Assembly: GCF_028368935.1 (NCBI RefSeq)
Contig: NZ_JAQNDK010000002.1
Location: forward strand, 310,001-374,000
Source of the DNA: Sorangium aterium
Lineage (GTDB): Bacteria; Myxococcota_A; Polyangia; Polyangiales; Polyangiaceae
Direction: 5' to 3'
Length of the DNA stretch: 64,000 nucleotides
Position 1 is the stretch's first letter; every line of letters starts with the position of its first letter. The notes beneath the pieces are model-generated. The model ran no database searches. It was not told the DNA's origin and saw only the letters and a program-made list of their open reading frames with translations. Positions 26,205-36,317 of this stretch are shown here, piece after piece. The translations under genes were made by a program, and so were the position numbers.

Positions 26205-26465
26205 ATGATGACCGTGTTCGAGGTGCACCTCGCCGAGGGATCCGACGGCGCCGGCCTGCTCAGCGACGAGGTCCTGAGCGAGACAGGCGCGCAGGTGATG
26301 ACGCTCCAGGAAGCAGCGCTTGTCGGCTTCCAGGGCCTCCAGGCGCTCGAGGGCTCCGGCAACGTCCGGCTCATCGCCGTGCGCGCGCGCGACGCCGCCT
26401 GGATCCACCGCTGCCTGGAGACCCACGGGGCCGTCACCGCGTTCCGGGCTCACCAGGTCGACTGA
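26205..26465 (+). CDS. Small uncharacterised protein
   Basis: An 86-residue protein with codon composition typical of real genes here. It reads as an alpha/beta fold (MTVFEVHLAEGSDG, VRLIAVRARDAAWIHRCLE, AVTAFRAHQVD) with one cysteine and no membrane segment. No family recognised. A double ATG starts it; no clear ribosome site. It is followed by 460 bases without a gene. Confidence 0.5.
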   Translation: MMTVFEVHLAEGSDGAGLLSDEVLSETGAQVMTLQEAALVGFQGLQALEGSGNVRLIAVRARDAAWIHRCLETHGAVTAFRAHQVD

Positions 26466-26928
26466 GCCACATCGCCCCCGCTGCTCGATAGACCCCCGCG
26501 CCGCCCTGGCGCGGCATCCCCCTGCGCGCTGTGGCGGGGACTTCCACCGAAGGTGGAGGGCTTTGGAGCCGCCAAGGCGCCATAAGACGCCAAGATTTTT
26601 TGTATTTTTCTTGGCGTCTTTTGGCGCCTTGGCGGTTCCATCATCTCTTCCATCCTTCCGTCAGGGTGGGGGTATTCCCCCACCACCCCGCGCGCGCCTT
26701 GTCCGGAATGCCGTGGATGCCAGTCCGGCCGCCCGGCGCACAGAACATGAAGTCCCGACAAGCCCGCTGAAGCAGGCGAAGCTCGCCTCCACGAACATCG
26801 ATGAGATCCGGTGTCCATCATCACGCATGGAACGCATCGGCCCGCAGGAGGCTCATTCTACTGTGTCTCGTATCACTAGAAAGTTGGTGTGTGGTTGCAC
26901 TGTCTACCGACGATGGTAACAACACCGC
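26466..26928. other. Intergenic region with palindromic element
   Basis: A 463-base gap holding the 75-base inverted repeat described at 26565-26639. The rest shows no gene, although its final 130 bases are less GC-rich and should contain the S46 peptidase promoter. Confidence 0.5.
26565..26639. repeat. Dispersed palindromic element, copy 1
   Basis: Two 31-base arms (26565-26595 and 26609-26639), complementary except at two positions, around a 13-base T-rich loop. The arms carry GCCAAGGCGCC and GACGCCAAG. A second, related copy is at 61588-61692. Looks like a REP/MITE-like repeat; as RNA it would form a strong hairpin. Confidence 0.85.
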
Positions 26929-29190
26929 ATGTCTCACTCCTCTCTACGTAGTCATACGCTCCTGGCGTTGTTCGCGGTCTCCGCGTTCGCGCCGGGCTGC
27001 GGCTCGGAGCGGCCGCAAGCGGGCGATACCAGGCCACCGGGCTCCGAGCCCGGTCAGGGGGCGCCCTTCGAGAACCCCGGCGGGATGTGGATGCCGGAGC
27101 AGATGGCGCAGCACAAGGACCAGCTCAAGGCGCTCGGGCTCGAGATCGATCCCGAGTCGCTCGCCGATCCCACGGCGTCCCCGCTCGGCGCGGTGGTGAG
27201 CCTGGGCGGCTGCTCGGCCTCGTTCGTCTCGCCCGATGGGCTCATCGCCACGAACCACCACTGTTCGACCCGGGCGCTCCAGTACAACTCCACCCCGGAG
27301 CAGGACCTCCTGACGAACGGCTACCTCGCGAAATCCCGCGCCGAGGAGCGATGGGCCGGCCCCACCGCGCGCGTGCTCGTGACCCGCGCGTTCCGCGATG
27401 TCACCGCCGAGGTGCGGCGCGGCATCGAGGCGATCCAGGGTGATCTCGAGCGCTACGACGAGATCGAGAAGCGCAAGAAGCAGCTCGTGACGGCGTGCGA
27501 GGAGGGGCGCCCCGAGATCCGCTGCTCCGTCGCCGAGTACTTCGGCGGTGGCCAGGTTTCCTTGATCGAGCAGCTGGAGATCAAGGATGTTCGCATCGTC
27601 TATGTCCCACAGGAGGCGATCGGCAACTTCGGCGGGGACATCGACAACTGGCGCTGGCCGCGCCACACCGGCGATTTCGCCTTCTTCAGGGCCTATGTCG
27701 GCAAGGACAACCGGCCTGCGGCCCACGCCGAGGACAACGTGCCTTACCGTCCGGCGCACCACCTGAAGCTCGCGTCGTCGCCGCTCCACCAGGGCGACCT
27801 CGTGATGGTCGCCGGCTACCCGGGTACGACGAACCGGCTCCGGACCGCGGCAGAGGTCGAGTCCGCGGTCTCATGGCTGTACCCGAAGCGGGTGTCGTTC
27901 TACGAGGAGTCGATCGCCCTCCTGGAGGAGCTCGGCAAGAACGACCCGGCCCTGCGGATCAAGGCGGAGCCGACCATCCAGGGCTACGCCAATTACCTGC
28001 TCAAGACGCGCGGCCTGCTCGACGGGCTGGTCCAGGGCGGCCTCGCCAAGGAGAAGGCCAAGCAGGAGGCCGACCTCAAGGCCTGGATCGACGCCGACCC
28101 GGAGCGCAAGGCGGCCTACGGCGGCGCGATCGAGCGGATCGCCGCGCTGCACGCCGAGCAGCGGGCGACGCGCGACCATGACGCGGCCGTGTCGGAGATC
28201 GCCTCGTCGGCGAGGCTCCTCGACGCCGCGGTCACCATCGTGCGCATGGCGGAGGAGCGGCCGAAGGCCGACGCCGAGCGCGAGGCCGAGTACCAGCAGC
28301 GCAACTGGGAGCGCCTCGAGCAGGCGCAGGCGTCGCTGCAGAAGTCGTACGACCGCGCGCTCGATCGGAGCACCTTCAAGCTGGCCACGAAGCGCGCGCT
28401 GCAGCTCGATCCGAAGGACAGGCCCGCGCTGCTCGGGAGCCTCGCGGGCACGCAGTCGCCGACGGAGGCCGGCGTCGCCGCGGCGATCGACGCGCTCTAC
28501 GAGAAGACGGCGCTCGAGGACGCGGCGACCCGGATCAAGCTCCTCAAGACGGCGACGCTCGAGGAGCTCCAGGCGAGCCGGGATCCGATGATCCGCCTGG
28601 CGCTCGAGCTCGCGCCTGTCGACAAGGCCATCGAGGCGCGGGACAAGGCCTACGCCGGGGCGATGAGCCTCGTGAAGCCGCGCTTCGTCGAGGCGCTCCG
28701 CGTGTACCGGGGCGGCCTCCTGGCGCCCGACGCGAACGGCACGCTCCGCATCACGTACGGCACCGTGCGGGGGTACCGCCCGGAGGCCAACAAGCCGGCG
28801 TATCGCCCGTTCACCACCCTCAGCGAGGTCGTGAAGAAGAGCACCGACAAGGCGCCGTTCAACACCCCGGCGACCCTGCTCGAGGCGGCGCGCGAGAAGC
28901 GGTTCGGCCCGTACGTGGACAAGGACCTCGGCGAGGTGCCCGTCTGCTTCCTGAGCGATCTCGACATCACGAACGGCAACTCCGGCTCTGCCACGCTGAA
29001 CGCGCGCGGCGAGCTCGTGGGCCTCGCCTTCGACGGCAACTACGAGGCGATGGCGTCCGACTGGCTGTTCATGCCGTCGATCACCCGGACCATCCACGTC
29101 GATTACCGCTACATGGAGTGGGTGATGGACGCGGTGTCGGGCGCGGACGCCGTGCTGAAGGAGATGGGCGGCAAGCCGGCCATCGAGTGA
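26929..29190 (+). CDS. S46 family dipeptidyl peptidase
   Basis: A 753-residue exported peptidase of family S46 (DPP7/DPP11/DAP BII type), which removes dipeptides from peptide N-termini. The N-terminus has a signal peptide and a Cys (FAPGCGSE) that may be lipidated. The chymotrypsin-like triad is visible: His in IATNHHCSTRALQ (about 110), Asp in DNWRWPRHTGDFAFFRAY (about 250), Ser in ITNGNSGSATLNARGE (about 685). The Asn-Trp pair before the Asp binds the peptide amino group in known structures. Between them sits the helical regulatory domain characteristic of the family. Probably part of this predatory or saprophytic organism's protein digestion. Confidence 0.93.
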   Translation: MSHSSLRSHTLLALFAVSAFAPGCGSERPQAGDTRPPGSEPGQGAPFENPGGMWMPEQMAQHKDQLKALGLEIDPESLADPTASPLGAVVSLGGCSASFVSPDGLIATNHHCSTRALQYNSTPEQDLLTNGYLAKSRAEERWAGPTARVLVTRAFRDVTAEVRRGIEAIQGDLERYDEIEKRKKQLVTACEEGRPEIRCSVAEYFGGGQVSLIEQLEIKDVRIVYVPQEAIGNFGGDIDNWRWPRHTGDFAFFRAYVGKDNRPAAHAEDNVPYRPAHHLKLASSPLHQGDLVMVAGYPGTTNRLRTAAEVESAVSWLYPKRVSFYEESIALLEELGKNDPALRIKAEPTIQGYANYLLKTRGLLDGLVQGGLAKEKAKQEADLKAWIDADPERKAAYGGAIERIAALHAEQRATRDHDAAVSEIASSARLLDAAVTIVRMAEERPKADAEREAEYQQRNWERLEQAQASLQKSYDRALDRSTFKLATKRALQLDPKDRPALLGSLAGTQSPTEAGVAAAIDALYEKTALEDAATRIKLLKTATLEELQASRDPMIRLALELAPVDKAIEARDKAYAGAMSLVKPRFVEALRVYRGGLLAPDANGTLRITYGTVRGYRPEANKPAYRPFTTLSEVVKKSTDKAPFNTPATLLEAAREKRFGPYVDKDLGEVPVCFLSDLDITNGNSGSATLNARGELVGLAFDGNYEAMASDWLFMPSITRTIHVDYRYMEWVMDAVSGADAVLKEMGGKPAIE

Positions 29191-29236
29191 GCGCGGCGCT
29201 GCGCTGACAGCACGATCGCGATGACGCCGGCGCGGG

Positions 29237-30763
<1,527 letters not shown>

Positions 30764-30768
30764 ACGAG

Positions 30769-30888
30769 CTCCTGAATCCAGAGGGCCACATGGCCCGGTC
30801 ACGGGACGGGCAGGCTGCCTCGCGCGACCAGGGAGGCAGGGATGCCACCTGTCGCGCTCGCTACCTGCGACGGAGACCGATTCAGGAG
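30769..30888 (-). promoter_or_regulatory. Leader RNA with Shine-Dalgarno-sequestering stem (candidate attenuator)
   Basis: The ABC-F ribosome site lies within GATTCAGGAG (30778-30769 on the minus strand). Its exact complement CTCCTGAATC lies about 100 bases upstream (30888-30879). Pairing would hide the ribosome site. The upstream arm overlaps the last codons and stop of a five-codon reading frame, so a ribosome stalled there would free the site. The loop also contains the perfect palindrome GGGCCATGTGGCCC (30796-30783) and a seven-base stem CTGCCTC/GAGGCAG. Confidence 0.6.
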
Positions 30889-30899
30889 TTGATCTTCAC
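30882..30899 (-). CDS. Putative leader peptide MKINS
   Basis: GTG AAG ATC AAC TCC TGA: five codons with AGAGGAG (30915-30909) nine bases upstream. The TCC and TGA codons are part of the arm that pairs with the ABC-F ribosome site. Short leader frames of this kind control several antibiotic-resistance ABC-F and methylase genes by ribosome stalling. Identified from layout only. Confidence 0.5.
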   Translation of the reverse strand: MKINS

Positions 30900-30967
30900 C
30901 GGAGCACTCTCCTCTTGCGTCAGCCGTGCTCTCTAACAGACGGCCGAGGCCTGCGCAATCGGCGCGG

Positions 30968-31732
<765 letters not shown>

Positions 31733-31754
31733 GAAGCTCCCTTTCCTGGTGGAA

Positions 31755-32423
31755 TCACGCAGTGTTCGCGCCTAGGCCGCGCTGGATGAACTGGACCGCC
31801 TGCTGGGCGAGGCGACGGCGGCGCTTCGGGCCGAGCTGCTTTCGCAGCGCGTCGGAGGCCAGCACGTCGTGGAGCTCGGCCCCGAGCTCCTGGAGCACCG
31901 CCTCGGTCAGCCCGGGGCCGATGACGGCGGCGACCAGCCGGGTCGCCACCTCGAGGCTCGTGTCGTTGGACCGGACGGCGCCGCTCGCGATCCCCTCCTC
32001 GAGGAGGGCCCGGAGCTCCGCGGCGCCGGCCTCGCAGATGGCCTTGTGGAGGCCGCGGACCTCGACCGTCGCTGTCGGGTCGGCCGCCGCGGCGGACAGG
32101 CGGGCGAGGCGCGGGTGCTCCACGAGGAACGCCATGCCGCGCTCGATGTGGACCTCCAGGCGAGCCCAGAAGTCCCCCTCCAGGCACGCGGCGCCGAGGA
32201 ACGCGCGCTTCTGCCGCGGCACCTCCTCCGTGAGGAGCCACCGGTAGAGATCGAGCTTGTCCTCGAAGTACTGATAGAAGCTCCCCTTGGGGATGCGGGC
32301 GCGGCGCGCGATCTGCGAGAGCGAGGCCTCGGCGTAGGGGCGATCCGCGAACTCGGCGATCGCCTCGCGCACGAGGCGGTCCCGCCGCTCCTCGGGCAAC
32401 CCAAAGAACGTGCTCTTCGGCAT
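31755..32423 (-). CDS. TetR family transcriptional regulator
   Basis: A 222-residue regulator. The N-terminal helix-turn-helix is RRDRLVREAIAEFADRPYAE then ASLSQIARRARIPKGSFYQY, followed by FEDKLDLYRWL. The C-terminal two thirds is the variable ligand-binding domain. The gene starts inside a near-perfect 36-base palindrome containing ACCGGTCAGT/ACCGATCGGT elements typical of TetR operators, so it should repress itself and the downstream SDR gene. There is no Shine-Dalgarno sequence; the predicted transcript begins about five bases before the ATG. Confidence 0.93.
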   Translation of the reverse strand: MPKSTFFGLPEERRDRLVREAIAEFADRPYAEASLSQIARRARIPKGSFYQYFEDKLDLYRWLLTEEVPRQKRAFLGAACLEGDFWARLEVHIERGMAFLVEHPRLARLSAAAADPTATVEVRGLHKAICEAGAAELRALLEEGIASGAVRSNDTSLEVATRLVAAVIGPGLTEAVLQELGAELHDVLASDALRKQLGPKRRRRLAQQAVQFIQRGLGANTA

Positions 32424-32463
32424 GCGACCGGTCAGTCATATGACCGATCGGTCGCATCGTCAA
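32422..32463 (-). promoter_or_regulatory. TetR operator overlapping a promoter
   Basis: Palindrome 32422-32457 (two 18-base arms with two mismatched positions in each) spans the TetR start codon. On the minus strand TTGACG (32463-32458), a 17-base spacer and TATGAC (32440-32435) form a good promoter whose spacer and -10 are covered by the palindrome. The -10 is only 11 bases from the ATG, so the mRNA should be nearly leaderless. Confidence 0.75.
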
Positions 32464-33776
32464 GGCGGGGGCGGTTCGCGTCGCTGGCCGCTGTTCAGCG
32501 GTTCAGGGCAGGGCGCACCCTGAGCACGACTGCGGCTCTCCCTGAGCACGATCCGGACGTGTCCAGAGCGCGACACCCGATCCTGAACGCGCCTCCGGCG
32601 TGGGTCGGCGCGCCTCCGGAGGAGGTGTGGTTCCAGGGAGAAGCGCCCTCTTTCGAGGTCACGAGATCGAGCCGAGCGTGACATCGAGCGACCCGCATCC
32701 TCGTCGAGGATGCCGGCACGCGTGACCGTGGTCCGCCCGAGCGAGGCGTTCATTTTGCATAGCGCGCAGGAGCACCCTCGTGCGGCCGTGCATTACTGCA
32801 ATGCACGTCACATCGATGGTGCATTACTTCGCCATCAGCATCCCAGGCCGACGCCGCGGGCGTCCGGGCCGACGCATGCCTGCAGTGTTCTCGTCTCCAC
32901 GGCTCGCTCCATCCGGAGCGTAGCGGGGGCGGCTCAGGGTCATGCGCTATGCGTTCACGAATGAAACCCGAGTCGACTGCATCTTGCATTGCTGCACAGT
33001 CGCTCACGAAAGATGACGTAGATCATCCAGAGATCATTGCGCTCATCGATCGCAACGCATCTCTATCGGATGGCCATCGAGGTGTCGCCCGGGGGCAGTA
33101 GATGTTCTCGGCGCGTGCTGGAGGCGCGCAGGTCGCGGACGCTCAAATGTATTTTTATTCACGCGGCATGTTGTGGCGGCTCGGCCATCGTATTGAAGCG
33201 TTGGAAGATTCGTTGTCCGTGAAGTTTCGAACACGACGAGGTCGTCGTGTGAAGTCCGCAAATAAGAATACAGTTGCGCATTCGTCCGCATGGTATAGGA
33301 TGCTGTCATCAGATGGAGGAGCACCCACGAACCATCGGACCCCTGCAGCCATGAAGAGAGCCTAGCGGCTCTCTCGCTTGCTCTGGTCTCATGATGCACC
33401 GGGAGATGCCCTGGAAGCAGTCTAGGCGCTCGTGAGTCGCATGCTCGCATCCTGGCGAGCGCAGCGACGACCGAGGAGTGCAGCCGTGTCGTGCGGACGC
33501 CGAGCGTTGGCTCGGACCGCGTGGCGGCTGTTCAGCGCCCTGCTCGCGGGAGATGCGCCCAGGTGACCACGCGCTGGAGCATCGCGGAAACGCGGCTTGC
33601 GGGTTCCGTTTCGTGCTCCTTATCAGCGCTAGGGGCCAGCTGCCTCAAGGCAGCACCGAATCGACGCCATCGCGTCGCCCAGCGCGTCATCCGAGGCAAC
33701 ACCACACTCCAGGCTGATCGACGCGTGCCGCCATGGCGTTGCGGCTGCGTCCTGCCTTCGCCACAGGAAGAGCGCG
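32464..33776. other. Gene-poor 1.3-kb region before the P450 gene
   Basis: No frame in this stretch looks like protein by composition or motif. It is less GC-rich than its surroundings, particularly 33000-33350. The only clear signal is AGGAAG at 33765-33770, the ribosome site of the P450 gene. It may hold the promoter of the P450/terpene cyclase pair and decayed sequence. Confidence 0.5.
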
Positions 33777-34970
33777 ATGAGTCGACTGAATCTGTTTGCC
33801 CCCGAGGTCCGAGAGAACCCGTACCCCTTCTACGCGGCGCTGCGCCGCGAGTCGCCCGTGTGCCAGGTGGACCCCAACGGGATGTGGGTGGTCACCCGGT
33901 ATGATGACATCGTGGCGGCGTTCAAGAACACGCAGGTGTTCTCGTCCGCGGGGCTGCGCATGGCCACCGAGCCCCCGTTCCTCGGGCGATACAACCCCTT
34001 GTCCGACTCGATGATCGTCGCGGATCCGCCGCGACATACTCAACTGCGGAACCTGATCAACCGCGGCTTCACTGCGAACACCGTGGGCTCGATGGTGCCG
34101 CGGATGCGCTCTGCGGCCGCGCAGATCGCCGACGATCTGATGCGGCGGCGCGTGGTTGATTTCCTCCCTGAAGTTGCGTGTCGTGCGCAGATCCGATTGC
34201 TTGCCCAATTGATCGGCCTCGACCCTTCACTGGAGAAGCATTTTAATCGATGGACGGCGGATCTGGTCAGCGTCGGCAGCCTATCCCCGGAGGATCACAC
34301 GCGTCTCGATGAGGTGCGCCAGACCATCGACCAGATGGAGCGTTACATGCAGGATTTGCTGGCAGGCCGCCGTCACCAGATGGAGAACGATCTGGTCAGC
34401 GATCTGCTCCGGTCCCAGGTAAACGACAATTCGCTCACAGATAGAGATCTTGTCGCCCTCCTTTTCCTGCTCGTCGTCGCGGGGATGGAAACGACGGTTT
34501 CGCTGATGACCAACATGGCGTTGATCCTGTCCCAGCGGGCCGCGTGGATGGATCGTCTGCGGGCCGAGCCAGCGCTCATTCCGCGCTTCATCGAGGAAGT
34601 GCTCCGCTTCGAGCCGCCCGTGCATGCCACGATGCGGCTGACTCTAGCAGAGACAGAGATAGGCGGCGTGCGCGTCCCCGCGCATTCGGTCGTGGCGCTG
34701 CTTCTGGGTTCGGGCCTGCGCGACGAGACGAGATTCCAGGATCCGGACCGCTTCGAGCCCGAGCGTCGCGAGCCGACAAGCCTGGCATTCGGTCACGGTG
34801 CTCACTTTTGCCTTGGGGCTTCGCTGGCGCGCACGCAAGCCCGCGTGGTGCTGGAAGAGCTTCTGACCCGATATCATCGTTTTGAGCTCCGAGCTGAGCG
34901 TGTCGAGTGGAACTCGGTCCTCAACACCCGCTGCCCGGTCACGCTACCCATCGAATTGATCCCCTTCTAG
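33777..34970 (+). CDS. Cytochrome P450
   Basis: A 397-residue soluble bacterial P450. The heme-binding loop is FGHGAHFCLGASLAR with Cys345 as thiolate ligand; the I-helix oxygen-activation motif is VAGMETTV (about 234-241) with Glu-Thr-Thr in place of the common Asp/Glu-Thr; the ExxR of helix K is in EEVLRFEPPVHATMR; the C-helix heme contact ADPPRHTQLRNLINRGFT is present. No redox partner is adjacent. The neighbouring terpene cyclase suggests that it oxidises the cyclase product; P450s of the CYP264/CYP109 type sit beside terpene cyclases in Sorangium. AGGAAG six bases upstream supports the start. Codon use is less GC-biased than the flanking genes, hinting at transfer. Confidence 0.93.
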   Translation: MSRLNLFAPEVRENPYPFYAALRRESPVCQVDPNGMWVVTRYDDIVAAFKNTQVFSSAGLRMATEPPFLGRYNPLSDSMIVADPPRHTQLRNLINRGFTANTVGSMVPRMRSAAAQIADDLMRRRVVDFLPEVACRAQIRLLAQLIGLDPSLEKHFNRWTADLVSVGSLSPEDHTRLDEVRQTIDQMERYMQDLLAGRRHQMENDLVSDLLRSQVNDNSLTDRDLVALLFLLVVAGMETTVSLMTNMALILSQRAAWMDRLRAEPALIPRFIEEVLRFEPPVHATMRLTLAETEIGGVRVPAHSVVALLLGSGLRDETRFQDPDRFEPERREPTSLAFGHGAHFCLGASLARTQARVVLEELLTRYHRFELRAERVEWNSVLNTRCPVTLPIELIPF

Positions 34971-35222
34971 TGCATACGCCGCCAGCGAGCGCCTTCTCTC
35001 TCTCGGGTATGATGGCACCGTACCGCCACATTCGGCCGGATGTCTCCTTTTGACAATACCGTTGATCTTCACATAAGCGGTACGACAGCGCACCCGGACG
35101 TGGTAGGCGCGACCTGTCGGTGCGTAGAATCCACCGCCAACATCCCTTTTGGCAGACTGTGAGGTGCCGCCCTGCGCTCGGCGTCACGAGCAGGAAGACC
35201 ACGGTCTGCGATGGAGTCCATG

Positions 35223-35305
35223 ATGTCGTCTGATCGCAAAAGCATCGTCGTCAGTAAGAGTGAAGCTGAGTACTTCGAGTACCCATTTCCGCGTCATGCC
35301 ACCCC
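35223..35305 (+). pseudogene. Out-of-frame N-terminus of the terpene cyclase
   Basis: From the ATG at 35223 (GGAG six bases upstream) the frame reads to EAEYFEYPFPRHAT, which matches the Phe-rich N-terminal PFP motif of bacterial terpene cyclases, but then leaves the frame of the main enzyme. The main frame resumes with PEVDVIELRTLQWARR. Joining them needs one extra base in the C run 35302-35305. Confidence 0.65.
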
Positions 35306-35308
35306 GAG

Positions 35309-36211
35309 GTGGATGTCATCGAGCTCCGCACGTTGCAATGGGCTCGTCGACTACGGGTGGCGACCGACGACCGTGCGTTATCGCGCATCGAGGCGGCGCA
35401 CGTCGCATATCTGGCCGCCTGGGTGTTCCCTTCAGCAAACGTGCAGACATTGCAGTTGGCGTCTGACTTCACCGCCGTACTGTTCCTCCTGGACGATGCG
35501 TATGACGAGGGCAAGCTCAGCGCGGACCCTCAATCCGTCGCTAAGCTGAACGAGAAATACCTCGGCGAGCTCTTCGGTTATATCGAACCGGACCTCGATG
35601 ATCCCCTGACGCGTGGGCTACTCGACGTCCGCGATCGTATAAAGGAATGTCATCCACATTTCTTCCTGAACCGCTGGCTCTCGCATTTTCAGTACTACTA
35701 CGAGGCCAACCTCTGGGAAGCGAAAAATCGCAAGCAACGGAGGGTTCCCGGGATCGACGAATACATCATGATGCGGCGCTACAGTGGAGCCGTATATCCT
35801 TATTGCGATTTGATGGAACTGCTGCTCGATCAGCCGCTGCCTCTCGAGATAGTACAACACCCGCTGCTGCAGAGCGTCCGCGAGATATGTAACGATATTC
35901 TCTGCTGGACCAATGATTACTTCTCGCTCGAAAAGGAGCTGAGGTCGGGCGAGGTGCACAACCTGATCGTCGTCCTTCGGGACAACGCGGGGCTGACGCT
36001 GGCGCAAGCTGTCGAACAGCTCAGGCGCATGCACGACGCCCGGGTCGCAGAGTACCAGGACGTCAAAGAGAAGGTGCTCTCGTCATGGTCGGCCAGCGGG
36101 ATCCGCCAGTACCTGGCCGCGACAGACGCCATGATCGCAGGCCATCAGCGCTGGGCGCTGGCAGCGCTCCGCTACGCCGAGCTTGGGGGCATCGTCGCGA
36201 ACGCCGGGTGA
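35309..36211 (+). CDS. Class I terpene cyclase (N-terminally frameshifted)
   Basis: A bacterial class I terpene synthase (geosmin/2-MIB/sesquiterpene cyclase superfamily) that ionises a prenyl diphosphate. In the 300-residue frame from GTG 35309: first metal site LLDDAYDE (Asp62, Asp63, Asp66), pyrophosphate sensor region MRRYSGAVYPYCDLMEL, NSE triad NDYFSLEKE (Asn202, Ser206, Glu210), and the C-terminal Arg-Tyr pair ALRYAELGG. Catalytic parts are complete. The expected N-terminal 30 residues are in another frame (35223-35305); adding one C in a C4 run would give a normal enzyme of about 329 residues. It lies 338 bases after the P450 gene. Product cannot be read from sequence. Confidence 0.85.
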   Translation: MDVIELRTLQWARRLRVATDDRALSRIEAAHVAYLAAWVFPSANVQTLQLASDFTAVLFLLDDAYDEGKLSADPQSVAKLNEKYLGELFGYIEPDLDDPLTRGLLDVRDRIKECHPHFFLNRWLSHFQYYYEANLWEAKNRKQRRVPGIDEYIMMRRYSGAVYPYCDLMELLLDQPLPLEIVQHPLLQSVREICNDILCWTNDYFSLEKELRSGEVHNLIVVLRDNAGLTLAQAVEQLRRMHDARVAEYQDVKEKVLSSWSASGIRQYLAATDAMIAGHQRWALAALRYAELGGIVANAG

Positions 36212-36234
36212 ACGCAGCGCCGATCGCGCTCACC
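36207..36234. terminator. Weak hairpin after the terpene cyclase
   Basis: GGTGAACGC pairs with GCGCTCACC (one mismatch) across a ten-base loop, overlapping the cyclase stop codon, ahead of the convergent kinase gene. Confidence 0.3.
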
Positions 36235-36317
36235 GGCGGCAAGCGGAACGGCGACGACGACGGGGCGTGGTGGCTGGTTGCTCCGGGTCTTCAGTTGCCG
36301 CGAGAGGCTCGCGAGCT

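Noticed and set aside
24029-26437. An 802-codon frame antisense to the Uup-like gene
   Set aside because: Pure shadow: Leu/Arg/Asp-rich repeats mirroring ABC ATPase codons.
33043-33450. A 135-codon minus-strand frame in the gene-poor region before the P450
   Set aside because: No motif, mixed composition, no ribosome site; I could not tell it from chance.
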